Positions 1 to 5,997 of a stretch of DNA of 6,076 nucleotides are shown piece by piece (position 1 is the stretch's first letter; every line of letters starts with the position of its first letter). The notes beneath the pieces are model-generated. The model searched no databases, was not told the DNA's origin, and saw only the letters and a list, made by a program, of their open reading frames with translations. Source of the stretch: an uncultured Clostridium sp. (GTDB lineage: Bacteria > Bacillota > Clostridia > Lachnospirales > Lachnospiraceae); NCBI GenBank assembly GCA_900551225.1, contig URUZ01000385.1, positions 1 through 6,076 of the forward strand. Direction: 5' to 3'. The translations under genes were made by a program, and so were the position numbers.

Positions 1-5
1 CCCTA

Positions 6-34
6 TTGACAAACATTCTAATTATCTATATGAT
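6..34 (+). promoter_or_regulatory. Sigma-A promoter of the permease-dehydratase operon
   Basis: A perfect -35 box TTGACA (6-11) is followed by a 17-base spacer and the -10 box TATGAT (29-34, 5 of 6 consensus bases). Transcription would begin near 41-43, leaving a leader of about 190 bases before the first start codon. The 11-base dyad CTATATGATAG (26-36, 4-bp arms) overlaps the -10 box, where a repressor could block RNA polymerase. The boxes are seen directly; use in vivo is inferred. Confidence 0.8.
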
Positions 35-208
35 AGTAATACAGCTAGCGAACAACCGTACAAACGAACTACACATTAAGCATTCAACCGCGCGAGTTTA
101 AAGCAGATGCAGTTCTGATCTCCCATTTTGTACCGTTGACCGCATGCAGCAGAACCAACGAATAGGGGCCCCCCATTTTACTGGAGATGAAGTAACCGTT
201 GAATTGCC

Positions 209-219
209 ATACACTGTAT
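209..219 (+). promoter_or_regulatory. Candidate operator dyad before the first RBS
   Basis: ATACA-C-TGTAT is a perfect inverted repeat with 5-bp arms that ends two bases before the GGAGGAG ribosome binding site. FCD-type GntR regulators bind short dyads of this size, and one is encoded downstream, so this is a candidate site. The half-site ATACA also occurs at 39-43, at the predicted transcription start. The dyad is short enough to arise by chance. Confidence 0.25.
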
Positions 220-220
220 T

Positions 221-227
221 GGAGGAG
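221..227 (+). promoter_or_regulatory. RBS deciding the permease start
   Basis: GGAGGAG lies four bases before ATG at 232. An in-frame TTG at 199 would extend the protein by 11 residues, but it has no comparable ribosome binding site and would add residues before the usual short cytoplasmic N-terminus. ATG at 232 is therefore preferred. Confidence 0.8.
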
Positions 228-231
228 AAGT

Positions 232-1572
232 ATGAGCGGGGAGAAAAAAGAAGTCCCAAAAGGGACATTGGGCTTAGTTGAACTGTATTGCCTGTCCATC
301 GGCCAGGTTATCGGCGCCGGCGTCATTACGCTGGTGGGGCCTGCGATCACGGCCACAGGATATTCCGCATGGCTGGCCTATCTGCTGGCCATTGTACTTG
401 GATTTTTCACGGTATTTCCACTTATTTTTATCTGCGGCACCCTGCGCCTGGGAGGCGGTTATTACTCGCTGATCGGCGCGCTGACCAACAAAACCCTGGC
501 AGGAATGTACGCATTTGCACAGCTGACCAAGCTTTTGGGCATCTCCTTGTTTGCCGTGTCCCTGGGCGTGTATATCCAGTCGCTGTTCCCGCAGGTGAAC
601 ACCATTATCTGCGGAGTTGCCTTCCTTACCTTTTTCTATGTGGTCAACCTGTGCGGCATCGACATGATGGCAAAGCTTCAGAAGTATATGACCTGGGTGC
701 TGATTGCCGCCCTGCTGATGTTCATCTTCTTTGGACTGAAGAATTATAACCACCCTGTGTTCGACATTACCAACCAGAACTTTATGACCAACGGCGTGGG
801 CGGACTGTGGACGGCCAGCTTCCTGTTCGTATATTCCACAACCGGATACTCCATGACCATGAACTACGGTTCTGCCGCCAGGAACCCCAAGCGGGATATT
901 CCGTGGGCCTTGATTCTGTCCGTGCCAACGCTGATTATCCTGTACTGCGGCGTTGCCGCGGCCGGAACCTGCGTGCTGCCCATGGAGGAAGTGATGGACC
1001 AGCCGCTGACACTGGTTGCCCGGGTGGCTCTTCCCAAAGTCCTCTTTGTGGCATTTATCATCGGCGGCCCCATTATGGCCCTGCTGACTACCATGAATTC
1101 CACTATGCCCGCCAACTGCCTGCCCATCATGGTGTCCTGTGATGACGGCTGGCTTCCCAAGTCCTTCGGCAGTAAAAACAAGCGGGGCGTTGCCTGGAAG
1201 ATTATGACCCTTAACTACCTGCTGGGTCTGGTTCCGCTGCTGCTGGGCTTTAATGTTAAGACCATCACCAACAATATCATGCTGTTGAACTCCTGTATGT
1301 ACCTGATGTGCTATTACGCCTACTTCCAGCTGCCTAAAAAGTATAAGGAGGCGTGGAAACGCTCCAAGTGGCATGTTTCCGACGGAATTTACTACCTTGT
1401 GTGCGCCGTGGGGCTGGTGGGGCAGTGCGCCATTCTGGTTAACTCAGCTTTTGCCCTGACGCCGGCTATTGCTATTGTAAGTATTGCGGCTATTGTGGTC
1501 TGCTGCGGCCTGGGTATCATGCGGGCAAAGGACCCCAATATCAATGTAAGCTCTACAATATGGGAGGAATAG
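232..1572 (+). CDS. APC-superfamily amino acid/organic substrate permease
   Basis: This 446-residue inner-membrane secondary transporter probably imports an amino acid or related small molecule; the substrate is unknown. About 12 hydrophobic segments are visible, roughly at 13-36, 44-69, 93-118, 124-145, 153-170, 190-212, 224-247, 268-295, 327-342, 345-366, 386-405 and 408-430, which is usual for the family. The first segment carries the APC helix-break motif IGAG (27-30, in QVIGAGVITLVGP). The loop after segment 6 has the family signature RNPKRDIPWA (217-226), and the region after segment 8 has the typical DDGWLPKSF (304-312). It is first in the operon, with only 10 bases before the next gene. 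The N-terminus is short and there is no cleavable signal peptide. Family assignment is firm. Its place beside a sugar-acid-type enzyme suggests an unusual substrate, for example one carrying an amino group, but that is inference. Confidence 0.9.
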   Translation: MSGEKKEVPKGTLGLVELYCLSIGQVIGAGVITLVGPAITATGYSAWLAYLLAIVLGFFTVFPLIFICGTLRLGGGYYSLIGALTNKTLAGMYAFAQLTKLLGISLFAVSLGVYIQSLFPQVNTIICGVAFLTFFYVVNLCGIDMMAKLQKYMTWVLIAALLMFIFFGLKNYNHPVFDITNQNFMTNGVGGLWTASFLFVYSTTGYSMTMNYGSAARNPKRDIPWALILSVPTLIILYCGVAAAGTCVLPMEEVMDQPLTLVARVALPKVLFVAFIIGGPIMALLTTMNSTMPANCLPIMVSCDDGWLPKSFGSKNKRGVAWKIMTLNYLLGLVPLLLGFNVKTITNNIMLLNSCMYLMCYYAYFQLPKKYKEAWKRSKWHVSDGIYYLVCAVGLVGQCAILVNSAFALTPAIAIVSIAAIVVCCGLGIMRAKDPNINVSSTIWEE

Positions 1573-1582
1573 AGGAATACCA

Positions 1583-2800
1583 ATGGACATTTTTAAACTG
1601 GTTTTAATATTTGCCGTGCTGGTGGCCATGCTGTGGCTGAAACGCCCGCTGTACCAGGGCATACTGGCGGCGGCCCTGGCCACCTGCCTGTTGTTTGGGA
1701 TCGGGGCAGTGGAGGCGCTGAAGATTACTGCTTATTCCGTGACCAGCTGGGGGACGCTCTCCATACTTCTGGTGTTTTACCTGATTACATTTCTCCAGAG
1801 GATGCTGGAGAAACGGGACCTCCTGAATCTGGCCCAGCTTTCGCTGAACGGCATTTTTAACAACCGGAGGATCAATGCGTCCCTGGCGCCTATATTCATC
1901 GGACTGCTGCCCTCGGCGGGGGCGGTGGTGATCTGCGGAGATATTGTGGAGAAAAGCGTGGGCGCCTATCTCACGAAGGAAGAGAAAACATTTGTCACCT
2001 CCTACTACCGGCACATACCGGAGAGCTTTCTCCCTACATACACCTCTATCCTGATTGCAATTAGCCTGGCAGAGGGGCGGGTGACTGTGTCCGCATTTAT
2101 TCTGGGGATGCTACCCGTGGTGATTCTGCTGGCTTATCTGGGATACCTGTTCTATCTGAGGAAGGTGCCGAAGGATACGGGGATGCCTCCCGGCAAAGAT
2201 AAAATGTTCGATGTCAGGAACCTGTTTAAAAGCCTGTGGAGCATTGGGCTGGCCATTCTGCTGATTATCGGTTTTCATGTTTCAGTATACGCGGCGGTGG
2301 CAGTGTCCATTGTTCTCAGCGTGTTTGTCAGCAAGTTTACATTTGCGGAGCTGAAACCCATGTTTCTGTCCGCGGTGGAGAGCAAGATCTTCACCAGCAC
2401 CATCTGTATTATGATATTTAAGGATCTTATGAGCAGCACAGGCGTGATCAGCGCGCTGCCGGCGGCATTTGAGAAGCTGCCCATCCCAAGTTTTATGGTA
2501 TTTGCACTGATTTTCTTCTTCGGCACCATTATCAGCGGCTCCCAGGCCATCATTGTGCTGTGCATGCCGCTGGCATTTGCGGCGGTGCCGGGGGCCGGGC
2601 TGCCCCTGTTTGTGCTGCTGATGGGAATGACCTACGCAGCCATGCAGATCTCACCCACCCACGTGTGCCTTGCCATTGTGGCGGAGCATTTTGAGGTGAG
2701 TATGGGGGCGCTGATCCGCAAGACCGTACCGGTGATCTGCACATTTTCGGTGCTGCTTCTGGGATATTATTTTCTGCTGGGCCGCGTATTTGGCCTTTGA
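1583..2800 (+). CDS. DUF401-family membrane protein, probable anion transporter
   Basis: This 405-residue integral membrane protein has about 11-13 hydrophobic segments. It resembles the DUF401 family (COG1906 type), which is related to gluconate- and citrate-type transporters; members are mostly uncharacterised. Family-like landmarks are GLLPSAGAV (107-115), where DUF401 proteins carry a GLLPxxGG-type re-entrant segment, YYRHIPESFLPTY (141-153), SGSQAIIVLCMPL (318-330) and QISPTHVCL (355-363) followed by the AEHF region (367-370). The paired re-entrant-like segments in the N- and C-terminal halves (around 104-118 and 313-328) suggest the inverted-repeat fold of ion-coupled anion carriers. 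The start is supported by AGAGG (1570s), 7 bases before the ATG, overlapping the end of the permease gene, which implies coupled expression. It may move the acid-sugar substrate or export a product; the direction and substrate cannot be read from sequence. Confidence 0.82.
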   Translation: MDIFKLVLIFAVLVAMLWLKRPLYQGILAAALATCLLFGIGAVEALKITAYSVTSWGTLSILLVFYLITFLQRMLEKRDLLNLAQLSLNGIFNNRRINASLAPIFIGLLPSAGAVVICGDIVEKSVGAYLTKEEKTFVTSYYRHIPESFLPTYTSILIAISLAEGRVTVSAFILGMLPVVILLAYLGYLFYLRKVPKDTGMPPGKDKMFDVRNLFKSLWSIGLAILLIIGFHVSVYAAVAVSIVLSVFVSKFTFAELKPMFLSAVESKIFTSTICIMIFKDLMSSTGVISALPAAFEKLPIPSFMVFALIFFFGTIISGSQAIIVLCMPLAFAAVPGAGLPLFVLLMGMTYAAMQISPTHVCLAIVAEHFEVSMGALIRKTVPVICTFSVLLLGYYFLLGRVFGL

Positions 2801-2812
2801 CATGTGAACCTT

Positions 2813-2841
2813 TCCCGCAAGGGATCAATTTTGAATCAAAA
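2813..2841 (+). other. Small hairpins in the gap before the enzyme gene
   Basis: The 52-base gap holds two short inverted repeats. TCCC-GCAA-GGGA (2813-2824) is a GNRA-type tetraloop hairpin. TTTTG-AAT-CAAAA (2829-2841) runs directly into the AGGAGG ribosome binding site (2841-2846). There is no T tract, so this does not look like a terminator. The hairpins could tune translation or mRNA stability of the enzyme gene relative to the transporters. Confidence 0.35.
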
Positions 2842-2852
2842 GGAGGATAAAA

Positions 2853-4031
2853 ATGAAGATTACTAAAGTGGATGTTATGCAGGTCAGGACGCCTAATCCA
2901 TCATGGAGACCCATTCTCTGCCGTATCTATACTGATGAAGGAATCTTTGGAGACGGCGAGGCCGCGCTGGCCTACGGCATCGCGGCGCCGGCGGCATTTG
3001 GCATGATCCGTGACCTGGCTCCCCTCATCATCGGCATGGACCCCCTGGACAATGAAGTGATCTGGGATAAGCTGTACAAGAACACCTTCTGGGGGCAGAA
3101 CGGCGGACCGGTTGTATTTGCCGGCATCAGCGCCATTGACATTGCGCTGTGGGATATCAAGGGTAAATTCTTTAATGTTCCTGTATACAAGCTGCTGGGC
3201 GGCAAGAAACGGGACAATATCCGCTGCTACGCCAGCCAGCTGCAATTCGGCTGGAGTGACCACTGGGAGGAGGCAAAGGACACCCAGGAGTACGCGGCCA
3301 ACGCGAAAAAGGCTGTCGCCGAGGGCTATGATGCAGTGAAGATCGACTTCTTTACGTTTGACAAGAAGGATGGCCGCAAGTTTGACAAGGTTACGGAGAC
3401 CACCAGCATCCTGAAGCAGTATTACGTAGGTCTGATCGAGGAGCGTGTGGCAGCTGTCCGCGAGGCGGTTGGGCCTGATGTGGACATCATTATGGAAAAC
3501 CACTCCTCACCGGATGCCAATGGCGCCGTACAGCTGGCCAGAGCGGTGGAGAAGTACAACATTTTCTACTTCGAGGAGCCCAATACTCCCAATCCAAAGA
3601 CCGCGAAGTTTATTGCGGACCGTATCAACATGCCCATTGCCCACGGCGAGCGCGTGTATTCCAGATGGCAGTACGCCCCCTATTTCGAGGATATGTCCGT
3701 GCAGGTAATCCAGCCTGACTTAGGAAACTGCGGCGGCCTCACAGAGGGCAAGAAGATCTGTGATATGGCCCATGTATACGACATTTCCGTGCAGGCCCAT
3801 GTGTGTGCAGGACCGCTGTCCACCTGCGCGGCCCTTCACCTGGAGAGCGTGATCCCCAACTTTATTATTCATGAGCATCACAGAAATGCGCTTCTGCCCC
3901 ACAATATTGAGCTTTGTAAATATGATTATCAGCCGGTTAACGGAAGATATAAGATTCCTGAGCTGCCCGGACTGGGAAATGAGTTCTCAGAAGTGGCACT
4001 GACCAACTGCGATAAGATTACCGTAGAATAA
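2853..4031 (+). CDS. Enolase-superfamily (mandelate racemase/MLE type) probable acid-sugar dehydratase
   Basis: This 392-residue soluble enzyme probably uses Mg2+ to abstract a proton next to a carboxylate and eliminate water from a sugar acid, giving a 2-keto-3-deoxy acid. Residues 1-120 form the capping domain, and 120 onward the barrel. By comparison with recalled E. coli galactonate dehydratase, the metal ligands map to E215 (ENH), E241 (EEP) and E266 (GER). H217, two residues after the first ligand, matches the general-acid histidine of galactonate and mannonate dehydratases. D289 (QPD) and H316 (QAH) form the His-Asp dyad, and E341 matches the late active-site glutamate. Barrel strand 2 reads KID (163-165), not the KxK of mandelate racemase, which favours dehydratase over racemase. 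The first ligand is Glu where the compared enzymes have Asp. AGGAGG lies 6 bases before the ATG. It is the last gene of the operon, preceded by the two transporters. Superfamily is certain, dehydratase likely, substrate unknown. Confidence 0.88.
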   Translation: MKITKVDVMQVRTPNPSWRPILCRIYTDEGIFGDGEAALAYGIAAPAAFGMIRDLAPLIIGMDPLDNEVIWDKLYKNTFWGQNGGPVVFAGISAIDIALWDIKGKFFNVPVYKLLGGKKRDNIRCYASQLQFGWSDHWEEAKDTQEYAANAKKAVAEGYDAVKIDFFTFDKKDGRKFDKVTETTSILKQYYVGLIEERVAAVREAVGPDVDIIMENHSSPDANGAVQLARAVEKYNIFYFEEPNTPNPKTAKFIADRINMPIAHGERVYSRWQYAPYFEDMSVQVIQPDLGNCGGLTEGKKICDMAHVYDISVQAHVCAGPLSTCAALHLESVIPNFIIHEHHRNALLPHNIELCKYDYQPVNGRYKIPELPGLGNEFSEVALTNCDKITVE

Positions 4032-4037
4032 CAGTTT

Positions 4038-4067
4038 TGCGAGGGTCACACACCAGTGGCCCTCGTA
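4038..4067 (+). terminator. Hairpin terminator after the enzyme gene
   Basis: A stem of about 12 bp (4038-4049 with 4056-4067, including two G-T wobbles) encloses a six-base loop just after the stop codon. Its core is CGAGGGTCAC against GTGGCCCTCG. The following bases, TTACTGTTC, make only a weak T tract, so termination may be partial and some transcripts may continue into the regulator gene. Confidence 0.6.
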
Positions 4068-4104
4068 TTACTGTTCACGCAGGCGGGGATTGTTTGAAAA
4101 AACA

Positions 4105-4133
4105 TTGCAATTATAGATGGACTCGGCTACAAT
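4105..4133 (+). promoter_or_regulatory. Probable promoter of the GntR regulator
   Basis: TTGCAA (4105-4110), a 17-base spacer and TACAAT (4128-4133, 5 of 6 consensus bases) would start transcription near 4140, giving a leader of about 30 bases. The -35 box sits within the 8-base palindrome ATTGCAAT (4104-4111). A second, weaker pair is TTGTTT (4090-4095) with TATAGA (4112-4117) at a 16-base spacing. Confidence 0.55.
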
Positions 4134-4158
4134 GATGTTAAGAAATTGATAGGAACAG

Positions 4159-4164
4159 AAGGTG
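4159..4164 (+). promoter_or_regulatory. RBS deciding the regulator start
   Basis: AAGGTG, followed by AAG, lies five bases before ATG at 4170. An in-frame TTG at 4146 would add eight residues but has no suitable upstream site, and this RBS would then lie inside the coding region. ATG at 4170 is preferred. Confidence 0.7.
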
Positions 4165-4169
4165 AAGAT

Positions 4170-4904
4170 ATGGCTGCTGGCAGGGCAAAGATTCAGAAGA
4201 TTTCCATTGTAGATCAGGTAAGCAATGTTTTGAAGAACAATATTGTACAGGGAATATGGAAAATTGGCGAGAAGATTCCGTCGGAGACAGAGCTGGCGGA
4301 GGATTTCGGCGTAAACCGCCTGAGTGTCAGGATGGCTTTGCAGAAGCTGAACACGCTGGGCATCATTGAGACTAAGGTGGGGGAAGGGTCTTTTGTCAGA
4401 AAGTTTTCCCTGGTTCCTGTGTTTGATGAGGTGGACGTGTTCTACAGTGAGGCGGACAAGGAGAAGGATGTCCGTGAGATGCGCAACCTGATCGAAGTAG
4501 AGTGCACCCGCATCGCTGCCTCCAGCGCCACGGAGGAGGACAGGGAGGCGCTGAAGCAGTGCCTGGATGATTATTTTGATAAAAAGAATGCATATATGGA
4601 AGATTTGAGCAGCATGGAGAAGCTGGAAGACTTGGTGTCCGCTGACCTGAATTTCCACCTGCAGATTGTGCGCATGGGACATAACCAGCTTTATAACGAG
4701 ATTTATTATATGGTGCAAAAGACGGTGAGAGGCCATATTAAGAAGCTGGCATTTGAACGGCTGCACAACCCATCCTACAACTTTTCAGTGATGAAGGACC
4801 GCCATCAGATCCTGTATGAGGGGATCTGCGAGGGAAATGCGGACATTTCCAAGGAAGCGCTCCACGAGATTATCCGGGTGAAACGGATTGACGGGGTAGA
4901 TTGA
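4170..4904 (+). CDS. GntR-family regulator, FadR type with FCD domain
   Basis: This 244-residue cytoplasmic DNA-binding protein is probably a ligand-responsive repressor of the adjacent operon. The N-terminal winged helix-turn-helix spans about 10-78, with the family pattern IPSETELAEDFGVNR (36-50), LSVRMAL (51-57) and the wing GEGSFV (71-76). The alpha-helical FCD ligand domain spans about 98-238. It shows the four metal-binding positions of FCD domains: D159 and H163 (DLNFH), H212 (RHQIL) and H232 (ALHEI). Such sites usually hold Zn2+ or Ni2+ and help bind carboxylate effectors, which fits an acid-sugar effector. The length is normal for the family. M55 replaces the common Glu in the VREAL-type recognition helix. 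The gene lies 138 bases after the enzyme gene, behind a terminator and its own promoter, and converges with the MBL-fold gene. Family is firm; target and effector are inferred from context. Confidence 0.9.
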   Translation: MAAGRAKIQKISIVDQVSNVLKNNIVQGIWKIGEKIPSETELAEDFGVNRLSVRMALQKLNTLGIIETKVGEGSFVRKFSLVPVFDEVDVFYSEADKEKDVREMRNLIEVECTRIAASSATEEDREALKQCLDDYFDKKNAYMEDLSSMEKLEDLVSADLNFHLQIVRMGHNQLYNEIYYMVQKTVRGHIKKLAFERLHNPSYNFSVMKDRHQILYEGICEGNADISKEALHEIIRVKRIDGVD

Positions 4905-4916
4905 ATCCGATGGAAT

Positions 4917-4977
4917 AAAGATACAGCCGGCGGGGGTATTCTCCTCTTGGAGAGCGCCCCGGCCGGCTGATGTCTTT
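4917..4977. terminator. Bidirectional terminator between convergent genes
   Basis: A long imperfect hairpin has outer AAAGA (4917-4921) against TCTTT (4973-4977), CAGCCGGC (4924-4931) against GCCGGCTG (4962-4969), GGGG (4932-4935) against CCCC (4957-4960), and TCTCC (4940-4944) against GGAGA (4949-4953) around a TCTT loop. T-rich tails follow on both strands (TCTTTATAATT on plus, TCTTTATTCC on minus). It would stop the regulator from one side and the MBL-fold gene from the other, and it overlaps the latter's stop codon by two bases. Confidence 0.88.
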
Positions 4978-5779
4978 ATAATTCAATGATTGCCCTGTCG
5001 TCAGGCACCAGCAGATTGCCGTGATAGTAATCGCGGCCCTCGGCGGTGTAAAGTTCTCCTCGTCTGTCCACCTGTTTGTCCTCTGTGTGCCACAGGATCA
5101 GATTGGGGATGTTCAGGCTTTCGGCCAGCTCACAGGCTTCCTTGACTGTGCTGTGGTGCTTCTCATAGGGCTGGAAGCGGTCGCGGTCGGCGTAGAGGCA
5201 GAAGGCCTCGTGAAGGAGCCACTGGCTTCCCTCCACATAGCGGCGGCAGCCTGGGTTGTATGGCTCGTCACCTGCGCAGGTCAGGCGTCTGCCGTTCTTT
5301 AGCGTGGTGGTGAATCCGAACTGTTTGGCCTTGGTGGACAGGATGTCAAAGAATGTTACATCATAGTCCAGGATATGTACGGTCTCCCCGTCCTCCACAG
5401 GCACCAGGAAAATGCTTTCCCCGATCATTTTACAGAATTTCCCCTGAACAGTCAGGCGGCAGAGGGTCTTGATGGTCTCCACCAGATCCGGGTGGCAGTA
5501 GATCTGCAGATCCCCCTTGTAGGTTCCTTTCTTCATTCCGGTGGCGATCATGCGGATCATCCAGATAATTCCCAGAATGTGGTCAGTGTGCTCATGGGTG
5601 ACGAAAATGTGGTGAATGTGGTTTAAGTCCACCTTCATATCGTCCAGGATTTTTAAAATGCCGTTGCCGCCCCCAGCGTCCACCATGAAGTATTCTTCCC
5701 CGTCTTTCAATGCAAAACAGGTGTTGTAGCAGTGAATTGCCTGGGCATTGCCAGTGCCGAATACGTACAGCTGTTCCAT
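4976..5779 (-). CDS. MBL-fold metallo-hydrolase, RNase Z-like
   Basis: This 267-residue cytoplasmic protein has the metallo-beta-lactamase fold and probably hydrolyses a phosphodiester or similar bond; the substrate is unknown. VDAGGGNG (33-40) is the early glycine-rich strand. The metal motif HEHTDH (62-67) supplies H62, H64, D66 and H67. D171 (AGDEP) is the bridging aspartate. LLHEA (188-192), HHST (208-211) and WHTED (230-234) resemble the late motifs of RNase Z-like proteins. The ligand histidine usually found between HxHxDH and GD is not evident: the corresponding segment reads FFDILSTKAKQFGF (143-156). At 267 residues it is shorter than typical RNase Z, and no exosite arm is recognisable. 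GGAGG (5787-5791, minus strand) lies 7 bases before the ATG. It has its own promoter and converges on the regulator, so a role in the neighbouring operon is doubtful. The fold is certain, the substrate not. Confidence 0.88.
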   Translation of the reverse strand: MEQLYVFGTGNAQAIHCYNTCFALKDGEEYFMVDAGGGNGILKILDDMKVDLNHIHHIFVTHEHTDHILGIIWMIRMIATGMKKGTYKGDLQIYCHPDLVETIKTLCRLTVQGKFCKMIGESIFLVPVEDGETVHILDYDVTFFDILSTKAKQFGFTTTLKNGRRLTCAGDEPYNPGCRRYVEGSQWLLHEAFCLYADRDRFQPYEKHHSTVKEACELAESLNIPNLILWHTEDKQVDRRGELYTAEGRDYYHGNLLVPDDRAIIEL

Positions 5780-5854
5780 GTTTCTGCCTCCGTTTCTGTT
5801 ATTTGATTATTTGAGAAATGTATGGTTTTGTTTTTGGATGGTGCGTTCTTTTGT

Positions 5855-5883
5855 ATTGTAGCATTTTTTGGGGGGTATAACAA
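5855..5883 (-). promoter_or_regulatory. Promoter of the MBL-fold gene
   Basis: Read on the minus strand, TTGTTA (5883-5878) is followed by a 17-base spacer and TACAAT (5860-5855, 5 of 6 consensus bases). Transcription would start near 5848, about 70 bases before the ATG. The leader is A-rich and shows no obvious structure. Confidence 0.65.
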
Positions 5884-5909
5884 TAGCGGAGTTGGGAGAG
5901 GGCGCGGTA

Positions 5910-5997
5910 GTGAGACGTGGGCGGGGGAAGATGCATCCGCCCGCATCCACTGACTCTCACCCACTGGGGGTAGACCGCCCGCTGGCGCAGCCGGGCG
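5910..5997. other. GC-rich structured intergenic element, two hairpins
   Basis: The first hairpin (5910-5960) pairs GTGAGA (5910-5915) with TCTCAC (5955-5960), GTGG (5917-5920) with CCAC (5947-5950), and GCGGG (5921-5925) with CCCGC (5940-5944). The second (5976-5997) pairs CGCCCG with CGGGCG and CTG with CAG around a GCG loop, with one bulged C. The block is far more GC-rich than the promoters on each side. No T tract follows on either strand and there is no supported reading frame, so it could be a structured RNA, a dispersed repeat, or the end of a neighbouring feature. The remaining bases to 6076 are AT-rich, with a lone TATAAT at 6049-6054. Confidence 0.45.

Larger units (their letters stand above)
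41..231 (+). other. Long 5' leader of the operon
   Basis: This is the stretch between the predicted transcription start and the first ATG. It has no convincing gene. It contains the run GGGGCCCCCC (165-174) and a pair of spaced direct repeats: CCCATTTT at 122-129 and 172-179, with ACCGTTGA at 132-139 and 195-202. Possible long-range pairings include ATCTCC (118-123) with GGAGAT (183-188), and GTTCTG (112-117) with CAGAAC (148-153). I do not recognise a known riboswitch or T-box. A regulatory role is possible but not shown. Confidence 0.45.

Noticed and set aside
35..42. AGTAATAC at 35-42 with its reverse complement at 4065-4072, as a shared regulator site
   Set aside because: A single 8-base match between two regions of this size is expected by chance, and the second copy lies partly in the terminator stem.
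187..195. Minimal ORF ATG AAG TAA in the leader
   Set aside because: The GGAG before it is too close to the ATG for efficient initiation, and such a short string is expected by chance.
144..279. A 45-codon frame starting ATG CAG CAG in the leader and overlapping the permease start
   Set aside because: There is no ribosome binding site before the ATG, it overlaps the well-supported permease start in another frame, and it matches no known leader peptide.
274..1374. Long open frame on the minus strand opposite the permease gene
   Set aside because: It is antisense to a clear 12-segment permease, has a His/Gln/Gly-rich composition typical of a shadow frame, and resembles no family.
4068..4766. 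Minus-strand open frame opposite the GntR regulator
   Set aside because: It lies across a gene with complete GntR and FCD motifs, runs into the intergenic terminator and promoter region, and has no family-like motifs.
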